Source of the DNA: Novosphingobium sp. 32-60-15
GTDB taxonomy: Bacteria > Pseudomonadota > Alphaproteobacteria > Sphingomonadales > Sphingomonadaceae
Reading direction: 5' to 3'
NCBI RefSeq assembly: GCF_002280675.1
Contig: NZ_NCEN01000007.1
Coordinates: forward strand, 62,001-126,000
DNA length: 64,000 bases
Made by a program: the position numbers and the translations under genes
The notes under the pieces: model-generated
What the model saw: only the letters and a program-made list of their open reading frames with translations
Told to the model about the DNA's origin: nothing
The model's database searches: none
In this document: piece after piece, positions 16,384-29,100 of the stretch
Numbering within the stretch: position 1 is the stretch's first letter
Layout of the letters: every line of letters begins with the position of its first letter

Positions 16384-16896
16384 ATGGATCGTTCGCAGAA
16401 AGCCGAATCGGTCGCATTCCTTAACGGCGTCTTTTCCGAGGCCGGCGCGGTGGTTATCACCCGCAACCTCGGCATGACAGTGGCCCAGTCCACCGTCCTG
16501 CGTAACAAGATCCGTGAAGCGGGTGCTACCTACAAGGTTGCGAAGAACAGTCTTGCCAAGCTTGCCGTCGCGGGCACCGATTACGAAGGTCTGGGTGACT
16601 TGTTCACTGGTCCTACCGCAATCGCGGCGTCCGCCGATCCGGTTGCTGCCGCCAAGGCAGTGGTCGAGTTCGCCAAGACCACCGACAAGATTGAAATTGT
16701 CGGCGGTGCAATGGGTTCGCAGGTCCTCAACGAAGCCGGTATCCGGGCACTTGCCACGATGCCAAGCCTCGATGAACTGCGCGGCACGCTCATCGGCCTC
16801 ATTCAGGCTCCGGCCACGAAGATCGCCCAGCTTACCACTGCTCCGGCAGCCAAGCTGGCCCGCGTCTTCGGTGCTTACGCCAAAGAAGCCGCATAA
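16384..16896 (+). CDS. rplJ: 50S ribosomal protein L10
   Basis: Base of the ribosomal stalk: it binds 23S rRNA and anchors L7/L12 dimers through its C-terminal helix. The 170-residue protein has the family N-terminus [21 protein letters not shown], the RNA-binding segment [22 protein letters not shown] and an extended C-terminal helix ([27 protein letters not shown]). The start is fixed by AAGGAG 7 bases upstream of the ATG at 16384 and by the conserved N-terminus. It is followed 63 bases later by rplL. The usual upstream neighbours rplK and rplA are absent; the upstream gene is the unrelated HTH regulator. Confidence 0.97.
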   Translation: MDRSQKAESVAFLNGVFSEAGAVVITRNLGMTVAQSTVLRNKIREAGATYKVAKNSLAKLAVAGTDYEGLGDLFTGPTAIAASADPVAAAKAVVEFAKTTDKIEIVGGAMGSQVLNEAGIRALATMPSLDELRGTLIGLIQAPATKIAQLTTAPAAKLARVFGAYAKEAA

Positions 16897-16959
16897 GACT
16901 GTTCGATTTCTCGCCGATGGCTTTGCCGTCGGACCAAAACAAATCAGGAGTGAATTATC

Positions 16960-17331
16960 ATGGCTGACATCGCCAATCTCGTCGCCGAACTGTCGAAGCT
17001 GACCGTTCTTGAAGCCGCTGACCTTGCCAAGGCTCTCGAAGAAGCATGGGGCGTTAGCGCCGCTGCTGCTGTTGCTGTTGCTGCGGCTCCTGCCGCTGCT
17101 GCTGAAGCTGCTGAAGAGAAGACCGAATTTGACGTGATCCTCACCGGTGACGGTGGCAAGAAGATCCAGGTCATCAAGGAAGTGCGCGCTATCACGCAGC
17201 TCGGCCTGACCGAAGCCAAGGCCCTTGTCGAAGCAGCTCCTAAGGCTGTCAAGGAAGGCGTTTCGAAGGCTGAAGCCGAAGACATCAAGAAGAAGATCGA
17301 AGAAGCCGGCGGTACGGTGGAAATCAAGTAA
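16960..17331 (+). CDS. rplL: 50S ribosomal protein L7/L12
   Basis: Stalk protein that recruits translational GTPases. The 123-residue protein has the N-terminal dimerisation helix pair ([26 protein letters not shown]), an alanine-rich hinge at about residues 38-52, and the globular C-terminal domain ([20 protein letters not shown], then [19 protein letters not shown]). The ribosome binding site is CAGGAG. A strong terminator follows 46 bases after the stop, so rplJ-rplL end here and do not read into rpoB, which lies on the other strand. That is the main oddity of this locus. Confidence 0.98.
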   Translation: MADIANLVAELSKLTVLEAADLAKALEEAWGVSAAAAVAVAAAPAAAAEAAEEKTEFDVILTGDGGKKIQVIKEVRAITQLGLTEAKALVEAAPKAVKEGVSKAEAEDIKKKIEEAGGTVEIK

Positions 17332-17376
17332 TCTTCTCTACCAGTTTCACGGGTGTCTTGAAGCGCCCGTGGATGG

Positions 17377-17406
17377 AAAGGGCGGGGCCTCGGCTCCGCC
17401 CTTTTT
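17377..17406 (+). terminator. Rho-independent terminator after rplL
   Basis: A long stem pairs AAAGGGCGGGGCC (17377-17389) with GGCTCCGCCCTTT (17392-17404), with one G-U pair and a tight loop, followed by a T run to 17406. Confidence 0.92.
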
Positions 17407-17422
17407 CGTGTCTGGCAAACTG

Positions 17423-18793
17423 TCAGGCAACGACATCAGCGTCCGGCGCAACCGGTACTGTAACCCGCACTGATAATCCGCCGCCCCGCGCCCGACCGAA
17501 CGCAAGCGCACCGCCAAAGCGTTGGAGCAGCCGGTGCGCGGTGGGGATGCCAAGGCCAAAGCCTGCGGTATCGCGGGCGCGCGCTTCATCGACGCGGTAA
17601 AACGGCGCAAGGATGCGTTCGAACTGGTCTTCGGGAATGCCGGGTCCGGTGTCCTCGACCGTGATTGTCCAGCGTCCATTGGCATCAGCCATCACGCCCA
17701 CATCGGCAAACCCGCCATAATGGATGGCGTTCTCAACCAGTGCGCGCAGCACCAGCAACAGCGGTTCGCGATAGGTTTGCACGACGGCCCCTTCTGCGAC
17801 TTCCAACCGTGCCTGCCCCGGAAATATGCCGCCCAGCAGATCCCCCACGGCAAGGCCCAGATCAACCGTTTCGGGCGCGGCGGTCAGATGCTGCGCCCGC
17901 AGGTACTGTTGAAGCGACATCAGCATCGCTTCCATTTCCATCGTGCTGTCGCGCACCAGCCCGGCAATTTCATCATCGTCAATCAAATCGGCGGCAATCG
18001 TCACGCGGGACAAGGGCGTGCGCAGATCATGGCTGATCGCCTCGAATGACCGGGCCTGATCTTCGAGCATGGCCGCGATGCGCGCCTGCATTGCGTTCAT
18101 GGAGCGCGCCAGACTGCGCAAATCATCGGGCCCGCTTTCGTGCACAGGCACAAATTGCCCCTGCCCGATTGCATCGGCAGCATCGGTCAATTCGCGCAAC
18201 GGGCGCGTCATGATCCGCAACGACCATAGCGCCAGCGCAAGGCAAAGCCCCGCCGTCACCAACGTGAGCACCGTGGCGCGCAAGGCAATCGGCCAGCTTG
18301 AACTGATATCGCGCGAACGGAAGTTCAGCCAGCGCCCGTCAGCCAGCCGCATGGCCCCGACCAAATCACGATAGCCGCGCCGCGACGGTTCAATGCCCAG
18401 CAACAGCGCCTCTGCGCCAAGCGTGGGTTCCCAGTGCAGAATATGGTCGCGGATTTCACCAACCGCCGCATCTTGCGGTCCGGGCGCCACATGGGGCTGG
18501 TCTGCCAGAACCACTTCAAGGTGACCCGTGGACATGGTTTGAGCCAGCGTTGCCGGGGCGACAGCGTGCATCCGCTGGCTCACCACCAGCAATTCCGCCA
18601 CGCGCCGTGCATGGTCTTCGCGCAGAGTCTCTTTATCAATAGCGTTATAGAACAACAGGCTGGCCACTGCCTGCACTGCCGCAAGCAGCAGCAGCAGCGT
18701 GGCAGCGCGCACCGCCAGGCGTGATAAGTTTGGCCTGTGGCGCAGCGGCTTGTTTTTGCGCTTACGTAAGGCCGGTTCGGGCATGCCTTCCAT
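17423..18793 (-). CDS. Sensor histidine kinase (EnvZ/OmpR-type), orphan
   Basis: Membrane two-component kinase of 456 residues. A first membrane helix at about residues 27-48 and a second near 168-193 enclose a periplasmic sensing region of about 115 residues. Then come a HAMP domain (MTRPLRELTDAADAIGQGQF), the phospho-acceptor helix with ISHDLRTPLSRV (His near residue 254), and the ATP-binding domain with ALVENAIHYG (N box), VEDTGPGIP (G1) and GFGLGIPTAHRLLQ (G2). All catalytic boxes look intact. No response regulator is adjacent: the neighbours are convergent rplL and a divergent MATE exporter, so it is an orphan kinase here. Two start codons four residues apart are possible (18793 and 18784). 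Confidence 0.93.
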   Translation of the reverse strand: MEGMPEPALRKRKNKPLRHRPNLSRLAVRAATLLLLLAAVQAVASLLFYNAIDKETLREDHARRVAELLVVSQRMHAVAPATLAQTMSTGHLEVVLADQPHVAPGPQDAAVGEIRDHILHWEPTLGAEALLLGIEPSRRGYRDLVGAMRLADGRWLNFRSRDISSSWPIALRATVLTLVTAGLCLALALWSLRIMTRPLRELTDAADAIGQGQFVPVHESGPDDLRSLARSMNAMQARIAAMLEDQARSFEAISHDLRTPLSRVTIAADLIDDDEIAGLVRDSTMEMEAMLMSLQQYLRAQHLTAAPETVDLGLAVGDLLGGIFPGQARLEVAEGAVVQTYREPLLLVLRALVENAIHYGGFADVGVMADANGRWTITVEDTGPGIPEDQFERILAPFYRVDEARARDTAGFGLGIPTAHRLLQRFGGALAFGRARGGGLSVRVTVPVAPDADVVA

Positions 18794-18915
18794 TATCGAA
18801 CGCTGTCACTGCTTTGTCCTTTGGTCAACCTACGTCATGGCTTGGACATGTTTTGTGTCGAAAGGGGTATGATCAACTTGACGGCGCGCTCTTTCCACAA
18901 GCAATGGGCAGCCCT

Positions 18916-20307
18916 ATGGCGCGACACTTGATGTTTGAAAAGCCACCCTTGCGTTACACCGATGAACTGCGCGCGATGCTCCGCCTCGCCGCGCCGCTGG
19001 TGGGTGCAAACCTGCTGCAGATGGCCGTGTTCGCAGTTGACGTGGTGTTTGTGGCGCGGCTTGGGCCGGTAGCGCTGGCCGCCGCGTCATTATCCGTATC
19101 GTTGTTCGGGCTGCTCATCTGGAGCCTCTCGGGCCTTGTCGGCGCAGCGGCTCCGCTGGTAGCAGCCGAACTCGGCCAGCGCCGCCATGCGGTCCGCGAG
19201 GTGCGCCGCACTGTCCGCATGACAGGGTGGGCAGGCTTGCTGGGCGCGATTGTGGCGATGGGCGTGTGCCTGCTGGGCGAACCGCTGATGCGCATCACCG
19301 GCCAGCAGGAAAACGTCATCGCCTTGGCTGTGCCGTTCCTTGGCGTGCTGATGTGGGCGGCGATCCCCGCGACATTTGCCGCCTTGTTGCGTACATTCGT
19401 GGCCACGATGGGCCGCCCCGCCATTGGTACCGCGATCACCGGCATGGCTGTCGTGGTCAACGCGCTGGGCAACTGGTTGTTCGTATTCGGCAATCTGGGA
19501 ATGCCGGAAATGGGCCTGACCGGCTCTGCGCTATCCAGCGTGGTCACAACTTGCGCGATGCTGGTGGCCTATGTGGTCGTCATCCGTACAGACCGGCGTT
19601 TGCGGCGCTATCGCCTGATGGGCCGCTGGTGGAAGATGGAACGCAAACGCTTTGCCGATGTCATGCGCATCGGCCTGCCGATCACCGCCACAATCATTGC
19701 CGAGGCCGGCATGTTCAATGGCGCAGCGTTCCTGATGGGCCGCATTGGCGAGGTGGAACTGGCCGCACACACCGTCGCGCTGCAATTTGCCGCCATCGCA
19801 TTCCAAGTTCCGTTCGGTGTTGCGCAAGCGGCCACGATCCGTGTCGGCCTTGCCTTCGGAGCGGCTGATAAGGCCGCGATTGCGCGGGTAGGCCGTGTCG
19901 CGGTTGTGCTGGGCATGGGCTTTATGGTGCTCACCGCCAGCGTGATGCTGTTTGCCCCGCGCCTGATCTTGCGCATTTATATCGATCCCGATGCGCCGCA
20001 AAATGCCGAGATGGTCAGGCTGGCGATCCAGTACATGGTCATCGCGGCTGCGTTCCAGCTGTTTGATGGCGCACAAGCCGTCAGCGCCTCGCTGCTGCGT
20101 GGGCTTCAGGACACGCGGGTACCGATGGGATATGCACTGTTCGGCTATTGGGTTCCCGGCATCGGTACGGCCCTGGGCCTCGGTCTTTATTCGCCGCTGG
20201 GCGGGCTTGGCGTGTGGATCGGCTTGATGGTCGGGCTGGTGGTTGTTGCCACACTCATGCTCTGGCGCTGGAAAAACCGCGAGAAGCTGGGCCTTCTGCC
20301 GATTTAA
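18916..20307 (+). CDS. MATE family efflux transporter
   Basis: Cation-coupled multidrug exporter of about 463 residues with twelve predicted membrane helices in two six-helix halves. The N-terminal half opens with LRLAAPLVGANLLQMAVFAVDVVFVARLG, the usual MATE motif, and the second half has FADVMRIGLPITATIIAEAGMFNGAAFLMG. Substrates cannot be predicted. The frame is open back to 18721, overlapping the opposite-strand kinase, so the start is uncertain: ATGs at 18904, 18916 and 18931 all precede the first helix and none has a strong ribosome binding site. I chose 18916. The region between it and the kinase gene must carry both promoters. Confidence 0.9.
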   Translation: MARHLMFEKPPLRYTDELRAMLRLAAPLVGANLLQMAVFAVDVVFVARLGPVALAAASLSVSLFGLLIWSLSGLVGAAAPLVAAELGQRRHAVREVRRTVRMTGWAGLLGAIVAMGVCLLGEPLMRITGQQENVIALAVPFLGVLMWAAIPATFAALLRTFVATMGRPAIGTAITGMAVVVNALGNWLFVFGNLGMPEMGLTGSALSSVVTTCAMLVAYVVVIRTDRRLRRYRLMGRWWKMERKRFADVMRIGLPITATIIAEAGMFNGAAFLMGRIGEVELAAHTVALQFAAIAFQVPFGVAQAATIRVGLAFGAADKAAIARVGRVAVVLGMGFMVLTASVMLFAPRLILRIYIDPDAPQNAEMVRLAIQYMVIAAAFQLFDGAQAVSASLLRGLQDTRVPMGYALFGYWVPGIGTALGLGLYSPLGGLGVWIGLMVGLVVVATLMLWRWKNREKLGLLPI

Positions 20308-20347
20308 AATTTTCATTCATCTGCGTGAAAAGAATCTCGGCGATACC

Positions 20348-20379
20348 CATTGACGACCAACAGCGCTGTGCCCATATCC
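20348..20379 (+). promoter_or_regulatory. Candidate groESL promoter (RpoH-like)
   Basis: ATTGACG (-35, TTGACG at 20350-20355) and CCCATATC (-10 region, 20371-20378) are separated by about 17 bases and lie just before the CIRCE element. The -10 resembles alphaproteobacterial heat-shock sigma-32 promoters (CCATNT), while the -35 also suits the housekeeping sigma factor. Confidence 0.5.
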
Positions 20380-20385
20380 CGCTCG

Positions 20386-20412
20386 CTGGCACTCTCCCCC
20401 TGAGAGTGCCAA
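20386..20412 (+). promoter_or_regulatory. CIRCE operator (HrcA binding site)
   Basis: Inverted repeat CTGGCACTC - 9 bases - GAGTGCCAA, matching the CIRCE consensus TTAGCACTC-N9-GAGTGCTAA with the canonical 9-base spacer; the inner 8 bp of the arms pair perfectly. It sits 34 bases upstream of groES, downstream of the promoter, so HrcA would block transcription. HrcA is not encoded in this window. Confidence 0.93.
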
Positions 20413-20446
20413 GCCCCATTTTTTAGTATGGAAGAGGGAGAAACCC

Positions 20447-22427
<1,981 letters not shown>

Positions 22428-22459
22428 GGTCCGACGCCAACTTCAAGCCAAACACGATC

Positions 22460-22494
22460 AGGGGCCGGAGGGGAAACCTTCCGGCCCCTTTTTT
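22460..22494 (+). terminator. Rho-independent terminator after groEL
   Basis: Stem AGGGGCCGGA (22460-22469) with TCCGGCCCCT (22480-22489), followed by a run of T to 22494. Confidence 0.93.
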
Positions 22495-22640
22495 ATGTTG
22501 AAAATTTTTATGAGTTAGGGAACCAGCCGCACCGATATGTGTTTGGGGCATGATGGTGCGGGCAATTCCAATCACAACAGGCTTCGATTCTTCTGCCGTT
22601 TTGCGTATGCTGATGACAGCAACCAACGGCTGACGCGCTG

Positions 22641-24287
22641 ATGTCTGGCGGCGCATCCCACCCAATTTTGGCCGACAGCGAAATCTATCGCATCCTGTTC
22701 GAAAGCATGGATGACGGATTTTGCGTGATCGAATTTGTCGATAGCGCGCACGGCCCTTTGAGCGATTATCTCCACTTGGTCGCCAACTCCGCGTATGAGC
22801 GGCATACTGGCATTTCGAACGTCGTTGGGCAGCGCTTACGCGATATCGTTCCGGATGAGGCAGACAATTGGATCGCCTTTTACGGCAAGGTCTTGCACAC
22901 CGGTGAGCCAATCCGGTTCCGCAATGAACTGGTCGCGACGGGCCGCCATCTTGAAGTGTCTTCGTTCCGCTTGGGTTCGTTTGAAAACAAGCTCGTCGCC
23001 GTTTTGTTCAAGGACGTCACGGACAAGGTCCGCGCTGAAGTGGCACTTCAGTCTCTTAACGAAACGCTTGAACAGCGTGTTGCCGATGCCTTGGCACAGC
23101 GTGAACAGGCTGAAAGCGCGCTCCGTCAGGCCCAGAAGATGGAAGCTGTCGGCCAATTGACCGGCGGCCTTGCGCATGATTTCAACAACCTGCTGGCTGG
23201 TATCACCGGATCGTTTGAGATGATCGCAAGGCGACTTGAACAAGGTCGTACCGATGATGCAGAACGCTATGTGACTGCGGGCCTTAGCGCCGCACGCCGC
23301 GCAGCATCGTTGACGCACCGGTTGCTTGCCTTTTCACGCCGGCAAACGCTTTCGCCTCGCCCCACCGCCATCAACGCGCTGCTTGTCGAATTCCTCGAAC
23401 TGGTCCGCCGTACGGTCGGCCCTGAAATCACCGTTACCACCGCATGCGATGACAATTTGTGGCACACACTGGTAGATGCCAATCAATTGGAAAACGCCAT
23501 GCTCAATCTGTGCATCAACGCACGCGACGCGATGCCCGATGGCGGCATGCTGACCATCGAGGCGCTTAATCTCCAACTCCATGGTGAAGACGCGTTCAAG
23601 CGTGGTCTGGCTGCAGGCGAATATGTCGCCATTACCGTGAGCGATACGGGCGTGGGCATTGCGCCAGAAGATATCGACCGCGTCTTCGAACCGTTTTTCA
23701 CCACCAAACCCATGGGGCGAGGCACAGGCCTTGGCTTGTCGATGGTCTATGGCTTTGCCCGTCAGAGCAACGGCATAGTCCGTGTACGGTCCGATCCGGG
23801 CCAGGGCACGCAAGTGCGGATTTATCTTCCGCGCCACCACGGCTTGGACGAAGAATTTGACCAGAGCGCAACCGGCCCGGTGGGCGCTGCACAACCCGGT
23901 GCGCGGATATTGGTCGTCGATGATGAACCGACCGTGCGAATGATGATGGTCGACGCACTCGGGTTGCTGGATTTCGATTGTATCGAAGCGCACGATGGCC
24001 CTTCGGCGTTGGCGATGCTTGAACAAAACCCCCGGCTCGATCTGTTGGTTACAGATGTCGGTTTGCCCGGCGGACTGAATGGCAGACAAGTGGCAGATGA
24101 AGCCCGGCGGCGTCAGCCCGGCCTCAAAGTCCTTTTCGTCACAGGCTATGCTGACAGCGTGGTCCTGCAAAAAGACTCAACCGAAGCAGGTGTTGCCGTG
24201 TTGACCAAACCTTTTGCCATCGATGATCTGCAGAGCCGAGCGATAAGGCTTCTGGAAATGGTCTGGAATCCGGGTCCATCGGTTTAG
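22641..24287 (+). CDS. Hybrid histidine kinase: PAS - kinase - receiver
   Basis: Cytosolic hybrid two-component protein of 548 residues with no membrane helix. It begins with a PAS sensor domain (about residues 12-130: [16 protein letters not shown] to [16 protein letters not shown]), then a coiled coil (about 130-165), the phospho-acceptor motif [13 protein letters not shown] (His179), an ATP-binding domain ([38 protein letters not shown]), and a C-terminal receiver domain with [14 protein letters not shown] and the phospho-accepting VTDVGLPGG (Asp472). The HDFNNLL box resembles the family whose kinases drive the alphaproteobacterial general stress or light responses, but the PAS domain shows no flavin cysteine motif (NCRFLQ), so it is not a LOV domain. 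It has no adjacent partner. No clear ribosome binding site precedes the ATG. Confidence 0.92.
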   Translation: MSGGASHPILADSEIYRILFESMDDGFCVIEFVDSAHGPLSDYLHLVANSAYERHTGISNVVGQRLRDIVPDEADNWIAFYGKVLHTGEPIRFRNELVATGRHLEVSSFRLGSFENKLVAVLFKDVTDKVRAEVALQSLNETLEQRVADALAQREQAESALRQAQKMEAVGQLTGGLAHDFNNLLAGITGSFEMIARRLEQGRTDDAERYVTAGLSAARRAASLTHRLLAFSRRQTLSPRPTAINALLVEFLELVRRTVGPEITVTTACDDNLWHTLVDANQLENAMLNLCINARDAMPDGGMLTIEALNLQLHGEDAFKRGLAAGEYVAITVSDTGVGIAPEDIDRVFEPFFTTKPMGRGTGLGLSMVYGFARQSNGIVRVRSDPGQGTQVRIYLPRHHGLDEEFDQSATGPVGAAQPGARILVVDDEPTVRMMMVDALGLLDFDCIEAHDGPSALAMLEQNPRLDLLVTDVGLPGGLNGRQVADEARRRQPGLKVLFVTGYADSVVLQKDSTEAGVAVLTKPFAIDDLQSRAIRLLEMVWNPGPSV

Positions 24288-24296
24288 GCGGCCTGC

Positions 24297-24827
24297 CTAG
24301 ACGTTCCGCTCATAAAGCCAGACCGTCGCGCCGTCAGACAGAATGTGGTCATCATAGCGCGTGAACCCCAGCCGATTGGCCAGGCGGATCGATGCTGCGT
24401 TTTCGGGTTCGATCATGCAGGCAATGCGGCTGCGCCCGTGATGTGTATCAAACCAATCCAGCGCCGTAACCATCGCTTCTGTGGCATAGCCTTTGCCCCA
24501 ATGGTCGTGCGCCAGCATCCACGCCGCTTCGGGCACGTCGTCCAGACCTTTGGCAAACCCGCGCAGCGTATGGAAGACGCCCGCCTGGCCGATAAAGGCA
24601 CCACTCGCTCTCTCCCAGACCATGAACATGCCATAGCCATAGAGTTGCCACGATCCGGCCCCGCGCATCGCGCGGCCGAACATGTCGGCTGTGGGATTTT
24701 CAGCGGGCGGACCAAGAAAGCGCTGTACCTGCGGATCAGCAACCAGATCACGCAGCCGGATGTAATCGTCGCGCCCGGCAAGGCTTAACACCAAGCGTTC
24801 ACTCTCCAACTGAGGGAATGCTGTCAC
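24297..24827 (-). CDS. GNAT family N-acetyltransferase (RimJ/RimL-like)
   Basis: Acetyl-CoA-dependent acetyltransferase of 176 residues in the RimJ/RimL branch: it opens FPQLESERLVLSLAGRDDYIRL, has the acetyl-CoA-binding region around HWGKGYATEAMVTALDWFDTHHGRSRIACMIEPENAASIRLANRLGFTRYD, and ends with a VWLYER strand. Substrates of this branch include ribosomal proteins and antibiotics, so the target is open. The GTG start overlaps the stop codon of the upstream DUF445 gene as GTGA, indicating translational coupling at the end of the RND efflux operon. Confidence 0.88.
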   Translation of the reverse strand: MTAFPQLESERLVLSLAGRDDYIRLRDLVADPQVQRFLGPPAENPTADMFGRAMRGAGSWQLYGYGMFMVWERASGAFIGQAGVFHTLRGFAKGLDDVPEAAWMLAHDHWGKGYATEAMVTALDWFDTHHGRSRIACMIEPENAASIRLANRLGFTRYDDHILSDGATVWLYERNV

Positions 24828-26140
24828 AGCGCCAGATCAAGCGCGTGGAGCGTCAACCCCACCAGCCCGCCAACCAGCGTGCCGTTGATGCGGATAAACT
24901 GGAGGTCACGCCCGACCGCCCCTTCAATCCGGTCCGTCACCGTGCGGGCATCCCAACGCTTGACGGTTTCGGACACCAGACGCACAATCTGTGCGCCATA
25001 TCGCGTGGCAACGCCCACCAACGTACGGCGGGCAAAGCGATTGACCACGCGCTGCAAGCCGGTGTCGCGCTGCAGGGCGTGGCCCAATTCGGCAAGGCTT
25101 GCGCCAAACTGCCCGCCCAGCGCCCCTTGGGGGTTACGCACCATTTCCAGCATGCGCGCGCGGCCACGCTCCCACAGACCATCAAGCCAACGGGCAAAAG
25201 CAGGGTTGGCCAATACCTCGCGCTTCATCTGTTCAACTTTGTCGCGCATCGCCGGATTGTGGACCAGATCGTGCGCCAATGTTTGCAAACCGTCTTCAAT
25301 TTTGACGCGGACGGGGTGATCTGGAACGACCAATGTCTCGGCCAGCAGTTTATAGATGCCATCAAGCACGGCGTTGGCCAGTTTTTCATCCAGCCCAGTC
25401 CAGCGCAGGATCGTATTGGCCCGCTCGTGAATCATGGTCTTGATCATCGGCTCGTTGGCCTCGATCGTGTCGGCGGTTTTGCGGATCAGGCTTTCGATCA
25501 CCGCCATGTGCCGCCCATCAGCAATCGCTGCGCCAATCAACTGGCCAAGCAGGGGCGCAAGGTCGATCTTCTCAAGCTGGTTGCGCAATGCGCCTTTGGC
25601 CAGACCGCCCAGTTCATCGGGATCAAGCGATTCCAGAATGTCGGCCACAAGCCCTGCCGCGCCATCGCGCAAGCGGCTTTCGCCGGTACGCGGATCTGCC
25701 AGAAACCCGCCCATTGCAGCCGCAGCATTCAAAGCTCCCATGCGCCGCGCGACGACTTGGGGGGTAAGGAAATTGCTTTGCAGAAATGCCGCCATCGTAT
25801 CGGCTATGCGGTCTTTGTTCTCCGGGATAATCGCCGTGTGCGGGATGGGGATGCCCAAAGGATGTCGGAACAGCGCCGTTACGGCAAACCAATCGGCCAG
25901 CCCCCCCACCATTGCTGCTTCGGCAAAAGCCCGGACAAACCCGAATGCTGGATGAACATGTTCGACTTGCCGCATGCCGATATAGACCGCGGCCATCACG
26001 ATCAGCAGGCACGTCGCTACGATCCGCATGCGCCGCGCCCGGTCAACAGGCCCTGCAGGCCGCAACCGGAAGGTCCGCCGGGGGTTGGAGGGTGCTGCCA
26101 AAACGTTGCGATCGGCGGATGGTGTCGGAGATGCGGTCAC
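24824..26140 (-). CDS. DUF445 family membrane protein
   Basis: About 438 residues. A hydrophobic helix near residues 40-56 (IVATCLLIVMAAVYIGM) follows a basic N-terminus; a long helical soluble region comes next, beginning VRAFAEAAMVGGLADWFAVTALFRHPLGIPIPHTAIIPENKDRIADTMAAFLQ, which is the DUF445 hallmark, and a second hydrophobic segment closes the protein (RINGTLVGGLVGLTLHAL). The function of the family is unknown. I place the start at the GTG at 26140, which overlaps the stop of the RND pump gene as GTGA. This mirrors the next junction in the operon. The frame is open to 26215, and the ATG at 26029 is an alternative. Confidence 0.85.
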   Translation of the reverse strand: MTASPTPSADRNVLAAPSNPRRTFRLRPAGPVDRARRMRIVATCLLIVMAAVYIGMRQVEHVHPAFGFVRAFAEAAMVGGLADWFAVTALFRHPLGIPIPHTAIIPENKDRIADTMAAFLQSNFLTPQVVARRMGALNAAAAMGGFLADPRTGESRLRDGAAGLVADILESLDPDELGGLAKGALRNQLEKIDLAPLLGQLIGAAIADGRHMAVIESLIRKTADTIEANEPMIKTMIHERANTILRWTGLDEKLANAVLDGIYKLLAETLVVPDHPVRVKIEDGLQTLAHDLVHNPAMRDKVEQMKREVLANPAFARWLDGLWERGRARMLEMVRNPQGALGGQFGASLAELGHALQRDTGLQRVVNRFARRTLVGVATRYGAQIVRLVSETVKRWDARTVTDRIEGAVGRDLQFIRINGTLVGGLVGLTLHALDLAL

Positions 26141-29100
26141 TCCGCCGGGAATGCATCGGGCGACTTTTCGTTCCATGCCCCCGGCTCCTGGCCCAGAACT
26201 TTGCGGGACAGCCACGGCCCTATGCGCTTTTCAATGCCGTCGGCCAGACTGAAGCCCGCAGGCACAATCAGCAGCGTGAGCAGCGTAGATAGCGTCAAGC
26301 CGCCGATCACCACAATCCCCATTGGTGCGCGCCAGCCCGAGTCCGAACCGATCGTTACCGCAGTAGGAATCATGCCCGCCACCATCGCCACGGTCGTCAT
26401 CACAATAGGTTGCGCGCGTTTGTGGCCAGCCTCGGTAATCGCGGCAAGTTTATCCTTGCCCGCCGCCATCTCTTCAATCGCAAAGTCGATCAGCAGGATC
26501 GAATTTTTGGCGACAATCCCGAACAGCATCAGAATGCCGATGAACACCGGCATCGACAACGATTGTCCGGTAATCGCAATGGCAATCAAGCCACCCAAGG
26601 GGGCCAGGAACAGCGACCCCATGTTGACCAGCGGTGAGATGAAGCGGTGATAAAGCAACACCAGCACCGAAAATACCAGCAGAATGCCCGCGCCCAGCGC
26701 GATGCCAAAGCTGTTGAGCATCTCTGCTTGGAACTTGTCCTCACCCGCCGCTGTATTTGAAACACCTTGGGGCAGGTTTTTCATGATGGGCAGTTTCATG
26801 ATCTCCGTCATCGCATCGCCCTTAACGACACCGGGTGGCAAATCGGCACCGACGAAGACGCGGCGGTTTTGGTTGTAGCGCTGAATCTGTGTTGGCCCTG
26901 AACCAAACGAAATTTCCGCAACGCGCGACAGAGGAACAGACCCACCCGAAACCGTCGGCACGGGAAGATTTTCCAGAGTCGACAAATCGCGGCGCGATTC
27001 CACGGGCAATTTGACGCGGATCGGCACCTGACGGTCAGACAAAGAGAACTTTGCGCTGTTCTGGTCGATCTCGCCTTGGGTTGCGATGCGGATTACCTGG
27101 CTTAACGCCTGCGTGGTCACGCCAAGGTCAGCGGCAAGGTTCAAGCGCGGCTTGATGATAACCTCGGGCCGGCGCAAATCTGCGCTAATGCGTGGCGCAA
27201 CCACTTGCGGCAGCGCGCTCATTTCCTCGACCAAGGTTTGTGCCGCTTTTTGCAAGGCTACCGGATCGGATCCTGCAAGCATGATGCTGATCGGACGGCC
27301 TGAACTCCCGCCTGGACCGCCGGGACCATTGGACACGAAGTTGGTCCGTACGTCGGCAACTTTTTGCAAACGCGGTGTCATCTCACGCTCGAAATCGATG
27401 CTCGAACGCTCACGGTCTTTTCGCAGGTTCAAATAGATTGTCGCCTTGGCTTCACGCACAGATGCCAGCGTCGATTCAAGCTCTTGTTCACGGCTCAAGA
27501 TATCGACAATTTCGCTGACCTTACGATCTGTCTGCGCCAAAGTGGTGCCCGGCACCATCTCGATGCTGACCTGGCTTGAATCGCTATCACTATTGGGGAA
27601 AAACTGGCTTGGGATCGAATAGCCCATCAGCAACGTCAGCAAGAACGCGACCAACCCGATGCCCATCATCCAGACACGGTGGTCAAACAGCCGCGCCATG
27701 AACCGGCGCCGTGGATGCTTCTGGCGATAGGCGTTTGCTTTAGACGTATCGAGCGACCAACCGAGCACTTTCATGTAGCGGTCCATCCACACGCCGCCGC
27801 CATGTTCAGCCTCACCGTGGGCCTTGAGGAAATAGGCTGCGATCATCGGGGTGATCATACGCGCGACCAGCAATGAAAACAGCACCGCGATCACAACGGT
27901 CAAGCCGAAGTTCTTGAAAAATTGACCCGAAACGCCGGGCATCAATGCCACCGGGAAGAACACTGCAACAATCGAGAATGTCGTGGCGACAACCGCAAGG
28001 CCAATTTCGTCGGCTGCGTCAATCGACGCCTGATAAGCGGATTTTCCCATGCGCATATGCCGCACGATATTTTCGATCTCGACGATCGCATCGTCCACCA
28101 GAACACCGGCGACAAGGCCCAGCGCGAGCAATGACATCTGGTTGAGCGTGAAGCCCATCAGATCGAGGACCCAGAACGTCGGGATCGACGATAGCGGAAT
28201 GGCCACTGCCGAAACAATCGTCGCGCGCCAGTCCCGCAAGAAGAAGAACACGACGATCACCGCCAGAATAGCACCTTCGACCATGGCGTTCATTGATGAG
28301 CGGTACTGATCCTTGGTGTACTTCACTGACGTGAACAGTTCGACGAAATGGATCTTGCCGTTCTGCTCTTTTTCGAGGTTGCGCAATTCCACGACCGCAC
28401 TGTCAAACACCGACACGTCAGATTCGCCGCGTGCGCGTGAAACCGAGAAGGTCACCACCGGCTTGCCATTGAATTTCGCAATCGAGATCAATTCGCTAAA
28501 GCTATCGCGAACATCAGCCACTTCAGACAAACGCACCGTCCGGCCGTTGGCAAGGCCGATCTCGGTTTGTGACAACTCGTAAGCTGTCTGGGCGTTGCCC
28601 AGCACACGAACCGACTGGCGTGATCCGGCAATCTCGGTGCGGCCACCTGCTGCGTTGATATTTACCTGCCGCAGCGATGCGTTGACCTGTGCAGCGGTAA
28701 CGCCCAACGAGCTCATTCGCGCAGGATCAATTGTCACGGCGATTTCGCGGCTGACCCCGCCGGATCGGCTGACTTCAGCCATACCTTCAACCGTCAGCAA
28801 TCGCTTGGCTACCGTATCGTCAATGTACCAAGACAATTGCTCTAGGGTCATGTCATCAGCAGCGACTGCAAAATAAGCGATCGGCTCTGAAGACGTTTCA
28901 ACCTTGAACACTTGTGGTTCAAGGATGCCCTCGGGCAGATCGCTGCGGATCTGATCGACCTGATTTTTGACCTCGTTGACCGCTGAATTGATGTCTTCAC
29001 CGATCTTGAACTGGACCATCGTCTGGCTGTTGCCTTCAGACGCGGTCGAGGTCAGCGTATCGACGCCAGCAATTGAGCGTACGGCAGATTCAACGCGCTG

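Noticed and set aside
24818..26650. A 610-codon open frame antisense to the DUF445 and RND genes
   Set aside because: Covers the ends of two well-supported genes on the other strand; no family features.
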